This document shows, one piece after another, positions 35,123-43,477 of a stretch of 64,000 bases of DNA. The notes under the pieces are model-generated. The model was not told the origin of the DNA. It worked only from the letters and a program-made list of their open reading frames with translations, and searched no databases. Source of the DNA: Pseudomonas sp. LS1212 (GTDB taxonomy: Bacteria > Pseudomonadota > Gammaproteobacteria > Pseudomonadales > Pseudomonadaceae). Position numbers and translations under genes: made by a program. Within the stretch, counting starts at the first letter, position 1. Every line of letters starts with the position of its first letter. Location of the stretch: positions 4,230,001 through 4,294,000 of the forward strand of contig NZ_CP102951.1 in NCBI RefSeq assembly GCF_024741815.1, given 5' to 3'.

Positions 35123-36670
35123 ATGTCCTCGACCGCCCGCTTTCCCGTCCTGCCCTATCTGATTGCCTGCCTGATCGGCCTGCTTGCCCTTGGTGCGCTC
35201 TGGTACGGCCTTGGCAAGCCGGTGGTGTTGCCGGACGTGGCCAGCGCTTCGCACAAACTGCAATGCGCTTCCTACACCCCGTTCGACAAAGACCAGTCAC
35301 CCTTCGACAAACCGCTGCAGTTGCGGCCCGAGCGCATGGATGCCGACCTGGCCTTGCTGGCCACGCGCTTCGAGTGTATTCGCACCTATTCGATGACAGG
35401 GCTGGAAAGCATTCCGGCGCTGGCGCGCAAGCATGGCCTGAAGGTGATGCTGGGGGCCTGGGTCAATGGCAATCCGATCGACAACGCCAAGGAAGTCGAC
35501 GCCCTGATCGCCTCGGCCAACGTCAATGCGGACGTGGTCAAGGCCGTGATCGTTGGTAACGAGACCCTGTTGCGCAAGGAAATCACCGGCACGCAGCTGA
35601 CCCGGCTGATCGAGAAGGTCAAAAGCCAGGTCAAGCAACCGGTCACCTACGCCGATGTCTGGGAGTTCTGGCTGCAGTACCCCGAAGTGGCGCCGGCAGT
35701 GGACTTCCTGACCATCCACTTGCTGCCCTACTGGGAAGACGACCCCAAAAGCATCGAGGATGCGTTGGCCCATGTCGGTGAAATTCGCCAGGTATTCGGC
35801 AACCGCTTTGCCCCCAAGGATATCGTCATAGGCGAAACCGGCTGGCCGAGCGAAGGCCGCCAGCGCGAAACCGCCTTGCCCAGTCCGGTCAATGAGGCAA
35901 AGTTCATTCGCGGTTTCGTGGTCATGGCCGAGAAGCATGGTTGGCACTACAACTTGATCGAAGCCTTCGACCAGCCCTGGAAGCGCGCCAGCGAAGGTGC
36001 GGTCGGGGGTTACTGGGGGTTGTTCGATGCCGATCGGCAAGACAAGGGCGTGCTTGAAGGCCCGGTCTCGAACCTGCCCTTGTGGCCGCAATGGCTGGGC
36101 ATCAGCGGGCTGTTACTCCTCGCCACCCTGCTGTTCGCCGGCCCCGTGCGCGGCACCCGCGCGGCGTTGCTGTTGCCGCTGCTGGCAGCGGTCGGCGCTG
36201 GCAGTATCGGCCTGTGGGGTGAACTGACGCGGGTCACCAGCCGTTTTGCCGGTGAATGGCTGTGGGCGGTGTTGCTGGTGGGCTTGAATCTGCTGGTACT
36301 GGCCCATGGCGCGCTGGCCCTGAGCATGCGCAAGGGCTGGCGCGGGCGGGCTTTCGCCTGGCTTGAGGCACGCGCGGGCTGGTGGCTGGCGGCAGCCGGT
36401 TTCGCCGGGGCGGTGATGATGCTTGCGCTGGTCTTCGACCCCCGCTACCGCAGCTTCCCCAGCGCGGCCCTGCTGCTGCCGGCGCTGGTCTACCTGCTGC
36501 GCCCGGTGCGGGTACCGCGCGCGGAAGTGGCCTTGCTGACGTTCATCATCGGTGCGGGCATCGCGCCGCAGCTGTACCGTGAGGGGTTGCTCAACCAGCA
36601 GGCGTGGGTCTGGGCGGGGGTGAGCATTATGATGGTGGCTGCGTTGTGGCGGGGTTTGCGGGTGCGTTGA
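35123..36670 (+). CDS. Glycoside hydrolase family 17-like membrane glucan enzyme
   Basis: A 515-aa protein: an N-terminal membrane anchor (~9-30), a GH17 TIM-barrel domain (~45-310) and a C-terminal block of about six membrane helices (~320-510). The two catalytic glutamates of GH17 appear as Glu147 (VIVGNETLL, acid/base) and Glu238 (VIGETGWPS, nucleophile). Pseudomonas members are annotated as beta-1,3/1,6-glucan synthase-like or transferases acting on periplasmic glucans. Here the domain would face the periplasm; whether it hydrolyses or transfers is not visible. Confidence 0.82.
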   Translation: MSSTARFPVLPYLIACLIGLLALGALWYGLGKPVVLPDVASASHKLQCASYTPFDKDQSPFDKPLQLRPERMDADLALLATRFECIRTYSMTGLESIPALARKHGLKVMLGAWVNGNPIDNAKEVDALIASANVNADVVKAVIVGNETLLRKEITGTQLTRLIEKVKSQVKQPVTYADVWEFWLQYPEVAPAVDFLTIHLLPYWEDDPKSIEDALAHVGEIRQVFGNRFAPKDIVIGETGWPSEGRQRETALPSPVNEAKFIRGFVVMAEKHGWHYNLIEAFDQPWKRASEGAVGGYWGLFDADRQDKGVLEGPVSNLPLWPQWLGISGLLLLATLLFAGPVRGTRAALLLPLLAAVGAGSIGLWGELTRVTSRFAGEWLWAVLLVGLNLLVLAHGALALSMRKGWRGRAFAWLEARAGWWLAAAGFAGAVMMLALVFDPRYRSFPSAALLLPALVYLLRPVRVPRAEVALLTFIIGAGIAPQLYREGLLNQQAWVWAGVSIMMVAALWRGLRVR

Positions 36671-36685
36671 GGGCAGGTCTGGCCC

Positions 36686-36760
36686 TATCGCGGGCAAGCC
36701 CGCTCCCACAGGGTTATCAGGCAGTGTATATACCCTGTGGGAGCTGGCTTGCCAGCGATG
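36686..36760. repeat. REP pair type A / type B, left of the RAYT remnant
   Basis: Left copy GCGGGCAAGCCCGCTCCCAC (type A stem), right inverted copy GGGAGCTGGCTTGCCAGCGA (type B stem), with a ~25-bp spacer. It lies between the GH17 stop and the REP-associated transposase remnant. Confidence 0.9.
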
Positions 36761-36858
36761 ACAAATTCAAGGACACATCCAGACCAACTGATTCAAAGGC
36801 CAACCCCCATTCACAGCTGTAGCCTTCCTGAATTAATCAATATCAGGAGGGCAATGGA

Positions 36859-37313
36859 TTGTCCGATTCTCCCAGCTCACATCGACTTCGTACCGGACGA
36901 GTCTCCGAACCCGGCCGAATCTACCTGCTCACCACTGTCGTGCTCCACTACCAGCCAGTTTTTGCCGATTGGCAAGTGGGGCGACTGGTGATCAGAGAGT
37001 TCAGGCGAGCCCACCAAGAGGGGAGCGGCATCATCACTGGCATGGGTCGTGATGCCGGACCACTTCCACTGGCTGGTTGAGTTGCAGAACGATTCTCTGA
37101 CGGACTTGATGCGTAAAACCAAATCTCGAGGCACGCGGGCGATAAATCGAGCATGTGGTCGACAAGGCCGCTTGTGGCAACAGGGCTTTCATGACCGGGC
37201 ATTACGTCGCGATGAGGATCTGCAGGCCATGGCACGCTACGTTGTAGCGAACCCGCTGCGAGCCGGGTTGGTCGATTGGGGACTATCCGCTTTGGGATGC
37301 TGTTTGGCTTTAG
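36859..37313 (+). pseudogene. REP-associated tyrosine transposase (RAYT) with two frameshifts
   Basis: Three frames together encode one RAYT of ~150 aa. Frame 1 starts at the TTG at 36859 (SDSPSSHRLRTGRVSEPGRI ...), seven bases after AGGAGGG. Near 37038 the frame breaks; the second part starts WVVMPDHFHWLVEL, with the HUH motif HFH, and reaches ARYVVANPLRAGLVD with the candidate catalytic tyrosine. A second break near 37277 moves to the frame ending GDYPLWDAVWL and TAG at 37313. RAYTs are single-copy Y1 transposases tied to REP hairpins; REP pairs flank this one on both sides. Two disruptions make it inactive unless the sequence has errors. Confidence 0.82.
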
Positions 37314-37326
37314 ATCTCTGGTGGAT

Positions 37327-37422
37327 TCATCGCTGGCAAGCCAGCTCCCACAAGGTTTGAGGTTGCCCACATAATTGTGGGCAACCCGGCCCACCGTGGG
37401 AGCTGGCTTGCCAGCGATAGGG
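37327..37422. repeat. REP pair type B / type B, right of the RAYT remnant
   Basis: Inverted copies CGCTGGCAAGCCAGCTCCCA and GGGAGCTGGCTTGCCAGCGA, beginning 14 bp after the RAYT stop codon. The spacer contains its own small inverted repeat TTGCCCACAATTATGTGGGC-like sequence. Confidence 0.88.
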
Positions 37423-37441
37423 CCCGGCCAGACAGCCATGC

Positions 37442-37807
37442 TCACCCCCGCTGCACCCGCACCAACCGCAGCCCGGCAATCACCACCGCGAACACCGCCA
37501 GGCTCGCGCTGTACAGCACCAGCGCCGGGATGCCGAACAGCACCGCCAGCAGCGCCAACCGCCAGCCCTTCGGCCCTGGTACAAAAAACGCGATCAGCGC
37601 CGCAGCCAGCGCCGCCAGGGCGATCAGCCGAAAATGAATCAACAGGCCCAACCCCGAACGCACTTGGCATTCCCAGCGCACGGCCTGGTCAGCGCAAATT
37701 CCGAGCCACTGGGCGTCCTCCATCAGCGCATAGCGCAAGCCGTAACTGGCAGCCAGCCAAAGTGGCAGGACGATGAGCAACACAAGCAGCGGCAAACGGC
37801 GGGACAT
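37442..37807 (-). CDS. Small membrane protein, unknown function
   Basis: A 121-aa hydrophobic protein with three or four predicted helices (~4-24, ~57-77, ~82-115) and two cysteines in the first loop (GICADQAVRWECQV). GGAG precedes the ATG at 37807. I do not recognise the family. It is divergent from the alpha/beta hydrolase gene and its 3' end faces a REP pair. Codon use looks like the neighbours. Confidence 0.65.
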   Translation of the reverse strand: MSRRLPLLVLLIVLPLWLAASYGLRYALMEDAQWLGICADQAVRWECQVRSGLGLLIHFRLIALAALAAALIAFFVPGPKGWRLALLAVLFGIPALVLYSASLAVFAVVIAGLRLVRVQRG

Positions 37808-38045
37808 GGAGCACTCCAGAAAGCGAAATCGGTGCCCAGCATAAAGGCCAGCGCCTCGGATGCAAGGCAAAAGCGGCATACTCGGCTACTTTGCTAGAAG
37901 GGGTATGGCCGGTACCGTCGCCGGATACGTGTTCTGAGCGATTGCTGTTTGGATGACAAATGACGAGAAGCCAGGCAACTTGCCAATAGTGCGGTTGTCC
38001 TAGCCTGCGTATCAACTCTGCATTTTCCTTTTCAGGGACAAAGAC

Positions 38046-39344
38046 ATGCTCCGATCATTGCGCTTCGTTGCCTTGTTTGGCGGCCTAATCCTGAGTGCGT
38101 CTGCGCTGGCGGTGGATGTCGATCCGGCCACCTACGGTTACCCGCTGACCAACCCGTTCGAAGCCACGATCGCTTCCACGCCGCCAGACCTTCGCCCGCA
38201 GCTGCCGGTCGATGAAGACATCGACCAGGCCGACCATGAGCTCAACCTGCGTCCAGAACGCAGCTTCACCCTGCCGGACAACTTCTGGGCCGTGAAAAAG
38301 CTGCATTATCGCCTGGCCAAACAGGACAAGGCCGCCCCGCTGATCTTCCTGATTGCCGGCACCGGCGCGCCTTACCACAGCAGCCTTAACGAATACCTCA
38401 AGAAGCTGTACTACAAGGCCGGCTACCATGTGGTGCAGTTGTCCTCGCCGACCAGCTACGACTTCATGAGCTCGGCCTCACGCTTTGCCACCCCCGGGGT
38501 GACCAAGGACGATGCCGAAGACCTGTATCGGGTCATGCAGGCCGTGCGCGCCCAGCATCCAGACCTGCCGATCAGCGAGTTTTACCTCACCGGTTACAGC
38601 CTTGGCGCGCTGGATGCGGCCTTTGTCGCCCATCTGGATGAAACCCGCCGCAGCTTCAACTTCAAGCGGGTGTTGCTGCTCAACCCGCCGGTCAACCTCT
38701 ACACCTCGATTACCAACCTGGACAAGCTGGTGCAGACCCAGGTCAAGGGCATCGACAGCACCACCACCTTCTACGAGTTGGTACTGGGCAAGCTGACCCG
38801 CTACTTCCAGCAAAAAGGCTACATGGACCTCAACGACGCCCTGCTCTATGACTTCCAGCAATCGCGCCAGCACCTGTCCAATGAGCAGATGGCGATGCTG
38901 ATTGGCACATCGTTCCGCTTCTCGGCAGCAGACATCGCCTTCACCTCCGACCTGATCAACCGCCGTGGCCTGATCACGCCACCCGAGTACCCGATCAGCG
39001 AAGGTACCAGCCTCACGCCGTTCCTCAAGCGCGCCCTGCAGTGCGACTTCGATTGCTACATCACAGAGCAGCTCATCCCCATGTGGCGCGCCCGCACCGA
39101 TGGCGGCAGCCTGTTGCAGCTGATCGACCAGATCAGCCTCTATGCGCTGAAGGACTACCTCAAGACCAGCACCAAGATTGCCGTGATGCACAACGCCGAC
39201 GACGTGATTCTCGGCCCGGGCGACCTCGGTTTCCTGCGCAGCACGTTCGGCGATCGCCTGACCGTTTACCCCCATGGCGGGCACTGCGGCAACATCAATT
39301 ACCGCGTCAACAGCGACGCCATGCTGGAGTTCTTCCGTGGTTAG
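38046..39344 (+). CDS. Exported alpha/beta-hydrolase-like protein next to an MlaA paralogue
   Basis: A 432-aa protein with a signal peptide (MLRSLRFVALFGGLILSASA, cleavage near 22). The alpha/beta hydrolase pattern is visible: oxyanion region FLIAGTGAPYHS (~101-112), nucleophile elbow TGYSLGALDA with Ser185, an acid candidate in HNADDVILGP and the histidine in YPHGGHCGNINY near the C-terminus. It is sometimes annotated as a serine/threonine kinase in Pseudomonas, which the sequence does not support. Its last codons overlap the start of the MlaA-like gene, implying a joint role in outer-membrane or periplasmic lipid handling (inference). Confidence 0.75.
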   Translation: MLRSLRFVALFGGLILSASALAVDVDPATYGYPLTNPFEATIASTPPDLRPQLPVDEDIDQADHELNLRPERSFTLPDNFWAVKKLHYRLAKQDKAAPLIFLIAGTGAPYHSSLNEYLKKLYYKAGYHVVQLSSPTSYDFMSSASRFATPGVTKDDAEDLYRVMQAVRAQHPDLPISEFYLTGYSLGALDAAFVAHLDETRRSFNFKRVLLLNPPVNLYTSITNLDKLVQTQVKGIDSTTTFYELVLGKLTRYFQQKGYMDLNDALLYDFQQSRQHLSNEQMAMLIGTSFRFSAADIAFTSDLINRRGLITPPEYPISEGTSLTPFLKRALQCDFDCYITEQLIPMWRARTDGGSLLQLIDQISLYALKDYLKTSTKIAVMHNADDVILGPGDLGFLRSTFGDRLTVYPHGGHCGNINYRVNSDAMLEFFRG

Positions 39345-40125
39345 AAAACTTCTCTTCATTGGGGCGCTGTCGTGCGCAGGGATGGCCAATGCCGCAGAGG
39401 CCACACCCCCTCCGGCCATCGTCATCGAGCCCGACGGTTTCACCCTGCCGCTCAAGCAACTGTCGTTCAATCCGGGGCTGGATCAACGCGAGTTCGAACG
39501 CTCGACCCTCAATGCCCTGAACATCTACGATCCGCTGGAGTCCTGGAACCGCCGGGTCTATCACTTCAACTACCGCTTCGACCAATGGGTTTTCCTGCCC
39601 ATGGTCAATGGCTATCGCTACATCACGCCCAGCATCTTGCGCACTGGCGTGAGCAACTTCTTCTACAACCTCGGCGACATCCCCAACCTGCTCAACAGTC
39701 TGTTCCAGCTCAAGGGCAAGCGTTCGATGGAAATCACCGCCCGACTCTTGCTCAACACCACCGTCGGCATCGCCGGGCTGTGGGACCCAGCCACCAAAAT
39801 GGGCATTCAGCGCCAGAGCGAGGACTTTGGCCAGACCCTGGGCTTTTACGGCGTGCCCAGCGGCCCTTACCTGATGCTGCCGGTGCTGGGCCCCTCCAAC
39901 ATCCGCGACACCGGTGGCCTGCTGTTCGACTTCACCGCCGAATCGCAGATCAACTTCCTCAACGTCGCCGAAGTCAGTGGCAACCATCCGGAACTGCTGT
40001 TGTTGCGCGCCATCGACAAACGCCACACCACCAACTTCCGTTACGGGCAGATGAACTCGCCGTTCGAATACGAGAAGGTTCGTTATGTGTATACCGAAGC
40101 GCGCAAGTTGCAGATTGCTGAATAA
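39337..40125 (+). CDS. MlaA/VacJ-family protein, without a clear lipobox
   Basis: A 262-aa member of the MlaA family, which removes mislocalised phospholipids from the outer leaflet. Family regions are YDPLESWNRRVYHFNYRFDQ, GVSNFFYNLGDIPNLLNSL, EDFGQTLGFYGVPSGPYLML and GPSNIRDTGGL. It starts with GTG at 39337 inside the previous gene (8-bp overlap), with GGAG seven bases upstream. The leader MVRKLLFIGALSCAGMANAA contains a cysteine but the preceding residues (ALS) fit a lipobox poorly; signal peptidase I cleavage after ANA fits better. It is therefore probably a paralogue of canonical MlaA. Confidence 0.85.
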   Translation: MVRKLLFIGALSCAGMANAAEATPPPAIVIEPDGFTLPLKQLSFNPGLDQREFERSTLNALNIYDPLESWNRRVYHFNYRFDQWVFLPMVNGYRYITPSILRTGVSNFFYNLGDIPNLLNSLFQLKGKRSMEITARLLLNTTVGIAGLWDPATKMGIQRQSEDFGQTLGFYGVPSGPYLMLPVLGPSNIRDTGGLLFDFTAESQINFLNVAEVSGNHPELLLLRAIDKRHTTNFRYGQMNSPFEYEKVRYVYTEARKLQIAE

Positions 40126-40157
40126 GCCTTGCGCGGGTTTGGTAATGGCTGGCTGGC

Positions 40158-41324
40158 TCAATGAGTCGGCGATGGCACCCCGAGAAACTTGCACAGTTCG
40201 ACCCGCTTGGCCAATGCATCGCGGCGGCCAAGCTCAATCAACTCGCTGCAATAGCCCGCTTCGAACAGCAGGTAGCTGAGTACTCCGGCACCACTGGTTC
40301 GGGTAGCGCCCGGCCCACGCAGAAACAAACGCAATGCCGCGGGCAGTTCATGCCGATGGCGGGCGGCGATTTCATCGAGCGGCTGGCTCGGGGCAATGAC
40401 CAGCACTTCTACCGGGGCCAGGCCCAGCCGCCGCGGTTGCAGGTCCGAAGGCAAGAGATGACTGAAATAGTTGAGCCGCTGCAACAGCTCGATGTCATCC
40501 TCCAGGCTGTCGATGAAGGTACTGTTGAGCATGTGCCCGCCGATTTGCGCGAGGCTCGGTTGCTGGCCGCTGAAGACCTGCTGGCGGGGGTCGTCGGCGG
40601 TGGGCCCGCGTGGGTTGCCACTGACCCCTACCACCAGTACGCGGCTGGCGCCCAGGTGCAACGCCGGACTGATGGGCGCCGATTGACGCACCGCGCCGTC
40701 GCCGTAGTACTGCTGGGCGATCTTGACTGGCGCGAACAATAGCGGAATTGCCGAACTGGCCAGCAGATGATCGACCGTCAGATGAGTCGGCAGACCGATT
40801 CGCCGGTGCCTGCGCCAAGGGTCGATGATCCCCTTGCCCTGGTAGAACGTCACCGCCCGCCCGGACTCATAACCAAAGGCAGTCACTGCCACGGCGCGCA
40901 GGTGTTGCTGGTTGATCGCTTCGTTGATCCCGGAAAGCTCCAGGTGCGTGCCGAGCAATTTGCGTAGCGGCGAGCTGTCGAGCAACGCCACCGGACCCCG
41001 TGCACCCAGCCCGAGCAGGCTGTGGCCGACAAACCGGCTGGCCTGGCGGATGACCCCCGGCCAGTCGCTGCGCAGTACCTGATGGCTCTGGAAGGATTCC
41101 CAGAAATCAGTGAGGCGACGGATCGTCTCGCTGAAATGCAATGCCCCGCTGGCCAGGGTAACCGCATTGATCGCCCCGGCCGAGGTACCGACGATCACCG
41201 GGAACGGGTTCGGCGCCCCCAGTGGCAACAGGTCGGCGATACCGGCCAGTACGCCGACCTGATAAGCCGCCCGGGCGCCACCGCCGGAGAGGATCAGGCC
41301 GGTGATTGGCTCGGCTGTGGGCAT
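40158..41324 (-). CDS. Patatin-like phospholipase
   Basis: A 388-aa cytoplasmic patatin-domain protein with the Ser-Asp dyad: oxyanion loop SGGGARAAYQVG, nucleophile Ser48 in VGTSAGAIN and Asp209 in YGDGAVRQ. The C-terminal ~130 residues (LEDDIELLQRLNYFSHLLP and following) are typical of bacterial patatins of the RssA-like/DUF3336-free type. No signal peptide. It converges on the MlaA-like gene 33 bp away, placing a phospholipase beside two lipid-associated exported proteins. Confidence 0.9.
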   Translation of the reverse strand: MPTAEPITGLILSGGGARAAYQVGVLAGIADLLPLGAPNPFPVIVGTSAGAINAVTLASGALHFSETIRRLTDFWESFQSHQVLRSDWPGVIRQASRFVGHSLLGLGARGPVALLDSSPLRKLLGTHLELSGINEAINQQHLRAVAVTAFGYESGRAVTFYQGKGIIDPWRRHRRIGLPTHLTVDHLLASSAIPLLFAPVKIAQQYYGDGAVRQSAPISPALHLGASRVLVVGVSGNPRGPTADDPRQQVFSGQQPSLAQIGGHMLNSTFIDSLEDDIELLQRLNYFSHLLPSDLQPRRLGLAPVEVLVIAPSQPLDEIAARHRHELPAALRLFLRGPGATRTSGAGVLSYLLFEAGYCSELIELGRRDALAKRVELCKFLGVPSPTH

Positions 41325-41361
41325 CGCGGTCCTCGTGGGTGATGGGTTGTCTGGGCTGGCG

Positions 41362-41456
41362 TCATCGCTGGCAAGCCAGCTCCCACAATGGATCTTTGTT
41401 AATTCACAGTTTTGTGAGCGACATCAAACCCTGTGGGAGCTGGCTTGCCAGCGATC
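41362..41456. repeat. REP pair type B / type B
   Basis: Inverted copies of the type B REP hairpin (CGCTGGCAAGCCAGCTCCCA and its complement) with a ~45-bp AT-richer spacer, between the patatin start and the lpxL stop. Confidence 0.9.
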
Positions 41457-41480
41457 GAGCGCGCAGCGCTCGCATACACG

Positions 41481-42416
41481 CTACCGCTTGCGTTTATCGT
41501 ACAACTTGGGCGCCCCCGGAGGCCGCGACTTGAAGCGCCGATGCGCCCACAGGTACTGCTCCGGGCACTCGCTGATCGCCGCCTCGACCCACTGATTGAT
41601 CCGCAGGCAATCGGCCTCTTCGGTTTCGCCCGGAAAGTTTTCGAGCGGCGCATGGATAACCAAACGATAGCCGCTGCCGTCGGCCAGGCGCTGCTGGGTG
41701 AACGGAATTACCCGCGCCTTGCCCAGGCGGGCGAACTTGCTGGTCGCGGTCACCGTCGCCGCCTGGATGCCGAACAGCGGCACGAACAGGCTTTGCTTGG
41801 CGCCATAGTCCTGGTCCGGCGCGTACCAGATTGCCCGTCCCGCCCGCAGCAGCTTGAGCATGCCGCGCACATCCTCGCGCTCGACCGCCAGGGATTCGAG
41901 GTTGTGCCGCTCGCGGCCCGTGCGCTGGATGTAGTCGAACAGCGGATTCTTGTGCTCGCGGTACATGCCGTCGATGGTGTGCCGCTGGCCAAGCAGGGCC
42001 GCACCGATTTCCAGGGTGGTGAAGTGCACGGCCATCAGGATTGCGCCCTGCCCGTCGCGCGCAGCAGCCTGCAGATGCTCGAGCCCTTCGATGTGGGCCA
42101 GGCGGGCAAGACGGGCCTTTGGCCACCACCAGCTCATGGCCATTTCAAAGAAGGCAATGCCGGTCGAGGCGAAGTTTTCCTTGAGCAGGCGTTGCCGCTC
42201 GACGGACGGTAGCTGCGGGAAACACAACTCCAGATTGCGGGCAGCGATGCGCCGCCGCTCGCCGGCCACGCAAAACATCAGCGCGCCCAGACCACGGCCG
42301 ATACGCAGCAAAACCCTGTAAGGCAGCTGGACAATCAGCCAAAGCAAGCCCAGCCCCAGCAACAGCGGCCAGAAACGCGGGTGAAGAAATGAACGTTTGA
42401 AACGCGGGCGATCCAT
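41481..42416 (-). CDS. lpxL: Lipid A lauroyl acyltransferase family protein
   Basis: A 311-aa LpxL/HtrB-type late acyltransferase with an N-terminal membrane anchor (~15-35) and the H-x4-E catalytic motif HFTTLE (His131, Glu136). Other family segments are MYREHKNPLFDYIQRTGRER and WYAPDQDYGAKQSLFVPLFG. It adds a secondary acyl chain to lipid A at the inner membrane. Pseudomonads carry more than one late acyltransferase, so the exact position acylated is not certain. Divergent from minC. Confidence 0.9.
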   Translation of the reverse strand: MDRPRFKRSFLHPRFWPLLLGLGLLWLIVQLPYRVLLRIGRGLGALMFCVAGERRRIAARNLELCFPQLPSVERQRLLKENFASTGIAFFEMAMSWWWPKARLARLAHIEGLEHLQAAARDGQGAILMAVHFTTLEIGAALLGQRHTIDGMYREHKNPLFDYIQRTGRERHNLESLAVEREDVRGMLKLLRAGRAIWYAPDQDYGAKQSLFVPLFGIQAATVTATSKFARLGKARVIPFTQQRLADGSGYRLVIHAPLENFPGETEEADCLRINQWVEAAISECPEQYLWAHRRFKSRPPGAPKLYDKRKR

Positions 42417-42536
42417 TACAGATTCCGGACAGACTACTTGGCCGCGCATTCTACATCGGTTCGAGCGGGTTGCGGCTTGAGGGCGTTCTCGTTATAAGTC
42501 TCGGCACTTTTTCGTTACAAGCCGCTAGTGCCGACC

Positions 42537-43277
42537 ATGAGCCAAACCGAATCGCTAGACCAAGATCCCGTGTTCCAGCTCAAGGGCAGCATGCTCGCCA
42601 TTACCGTGCTGGAGCTGGCACGAAACAACCTTGAAGGCCTTGATCGCCAGTTGGCGGCCAAGGTCGCCCAGGCACCGAACTTTTTCAGCAACACCCCGCT
42701 GGTGCTGGCGCTGGACAAGCTGCCGGCCAGCGAGGGCGCCATCGATCTGCCCGGCCTGATGCGCGTTTGTCGCCAGCATGGCCTGCGCACCCTGGCGATC
42801 CGTGCCAGCCGTATCGAAGATATCGCCGCCGCCATTGCCATCGACCTTCCCGTGCTGCCGCCGTCCGGCGCCCGCGAGCGTACGCTGGAGCTGCAGGAAA
42901 GCGAAGTCGTCAAGAAAAAGCCGGAAAAACCGCCTGAGCCGCTGGTCAAGCCGACCAAAATCATCACTTCGCCTGTGCGCGGCGGCCAACAGATCTATGC
43001 TCAGGGTGGGGATCTGGTGGTGGTGTCTTCGGTCAGCCCCGGTGCGGAACTTCTCGCCGATGGCAACATCCATGTGTATGGCCCCATGCGTGGTCGTGCC
43101 CTGGCCGGAATAAAGGGCGACGGCAAGGCACGTATTTTTTGCCAGCAATTGAGCGCTGAGCTGGTGTCGATTGCCGGGCAGTACAAAGTGTCCGAAGACC
43201 TGCGCCGCGACCCGCTGTGGGGGGCCGGGGTACAGGTCAGCTTGTCTGGAGATGTGTTGAACATCACTCGTCTTTAA
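42537..43277 (+). CDS. minC: Septum site-determining protein MinC
   Basis: FtsZ polymerisation inhibitor, 246 aa. The N-terminal domain (VFQLKGSMLAITVLELARNN) blocks FtsZ, and the C-terminal beta-helix domain carries the MinD-binding GAELLADGNIHVYGPMRGRA region. The ATG at 42537 gives the usual Pseudomonas N-terminus MSQTESLDQDP; a GTG three codons upstream is possible. minD follows after an unusually long 200-bp gap. Confidence 0.96.
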   Translation: MSQTESLDQDPVFQLKGSMLAITVLELARNNLEGLDRQLAAKVAQAPNFFSNTPLVLALDKLPASEGAIDLPGLMRVCRQHGLRTLAIRASRIEDIAAAIAIDLPVLPPSGARERTLELQESEVVKKKPEKPPEPLVKPTKIITSPVRGGQQIYAQGGDLVVVSSVSPGAELLADGNIHVYGPMRGRALAGIKGDGKARIFCQQLSAELVSIAGQYKVSEDLRRDPLWGAGVQVSLSGDVLNITRL

Positions 43278-43477
43278 CGGATACTGCGCCATTTTACATG
43301 CAACTTACAAAACATGGCGGATTGGGGTCCATGTTGTCGGAAGTTAGCAGCGGGCAGGCTTTACCGGGAGTAAAACTGCTCAATTGCAAGACTTTCAGCA
43401 GGTTTCTCCCGCTGTAGTTGTTTTTAAGTTTGTTTTTTTAGGGACTAGCAATCCTTTTTCTTTAGGGGTGATACACC
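43278..43477 (+). promoter_or_regulatory. minC-minD intergenic region with stem-loops and T-rich tracts
   Basis: 200 bp without a gene. CAGCGGG (43348) can pair with CCCGCTG (43408), and ACTGCT with AGCAGG inside it; TTGTTTTTAAG and GTTTTTTTA follow. This resembles an attenuator or a weak terminator after minC, with a separate minD promoter likely in the T-rich part. None of this is proven by sequence alone. Confidence 0.35.

Noticed and set aside
38046..39344. Serine/threonine protein kinase
   Set aside because: No kinase glycine loop, HRD or DFG motif; the GYSLG elbow and signal peptide point to an exported alpha/beta hydrolase.
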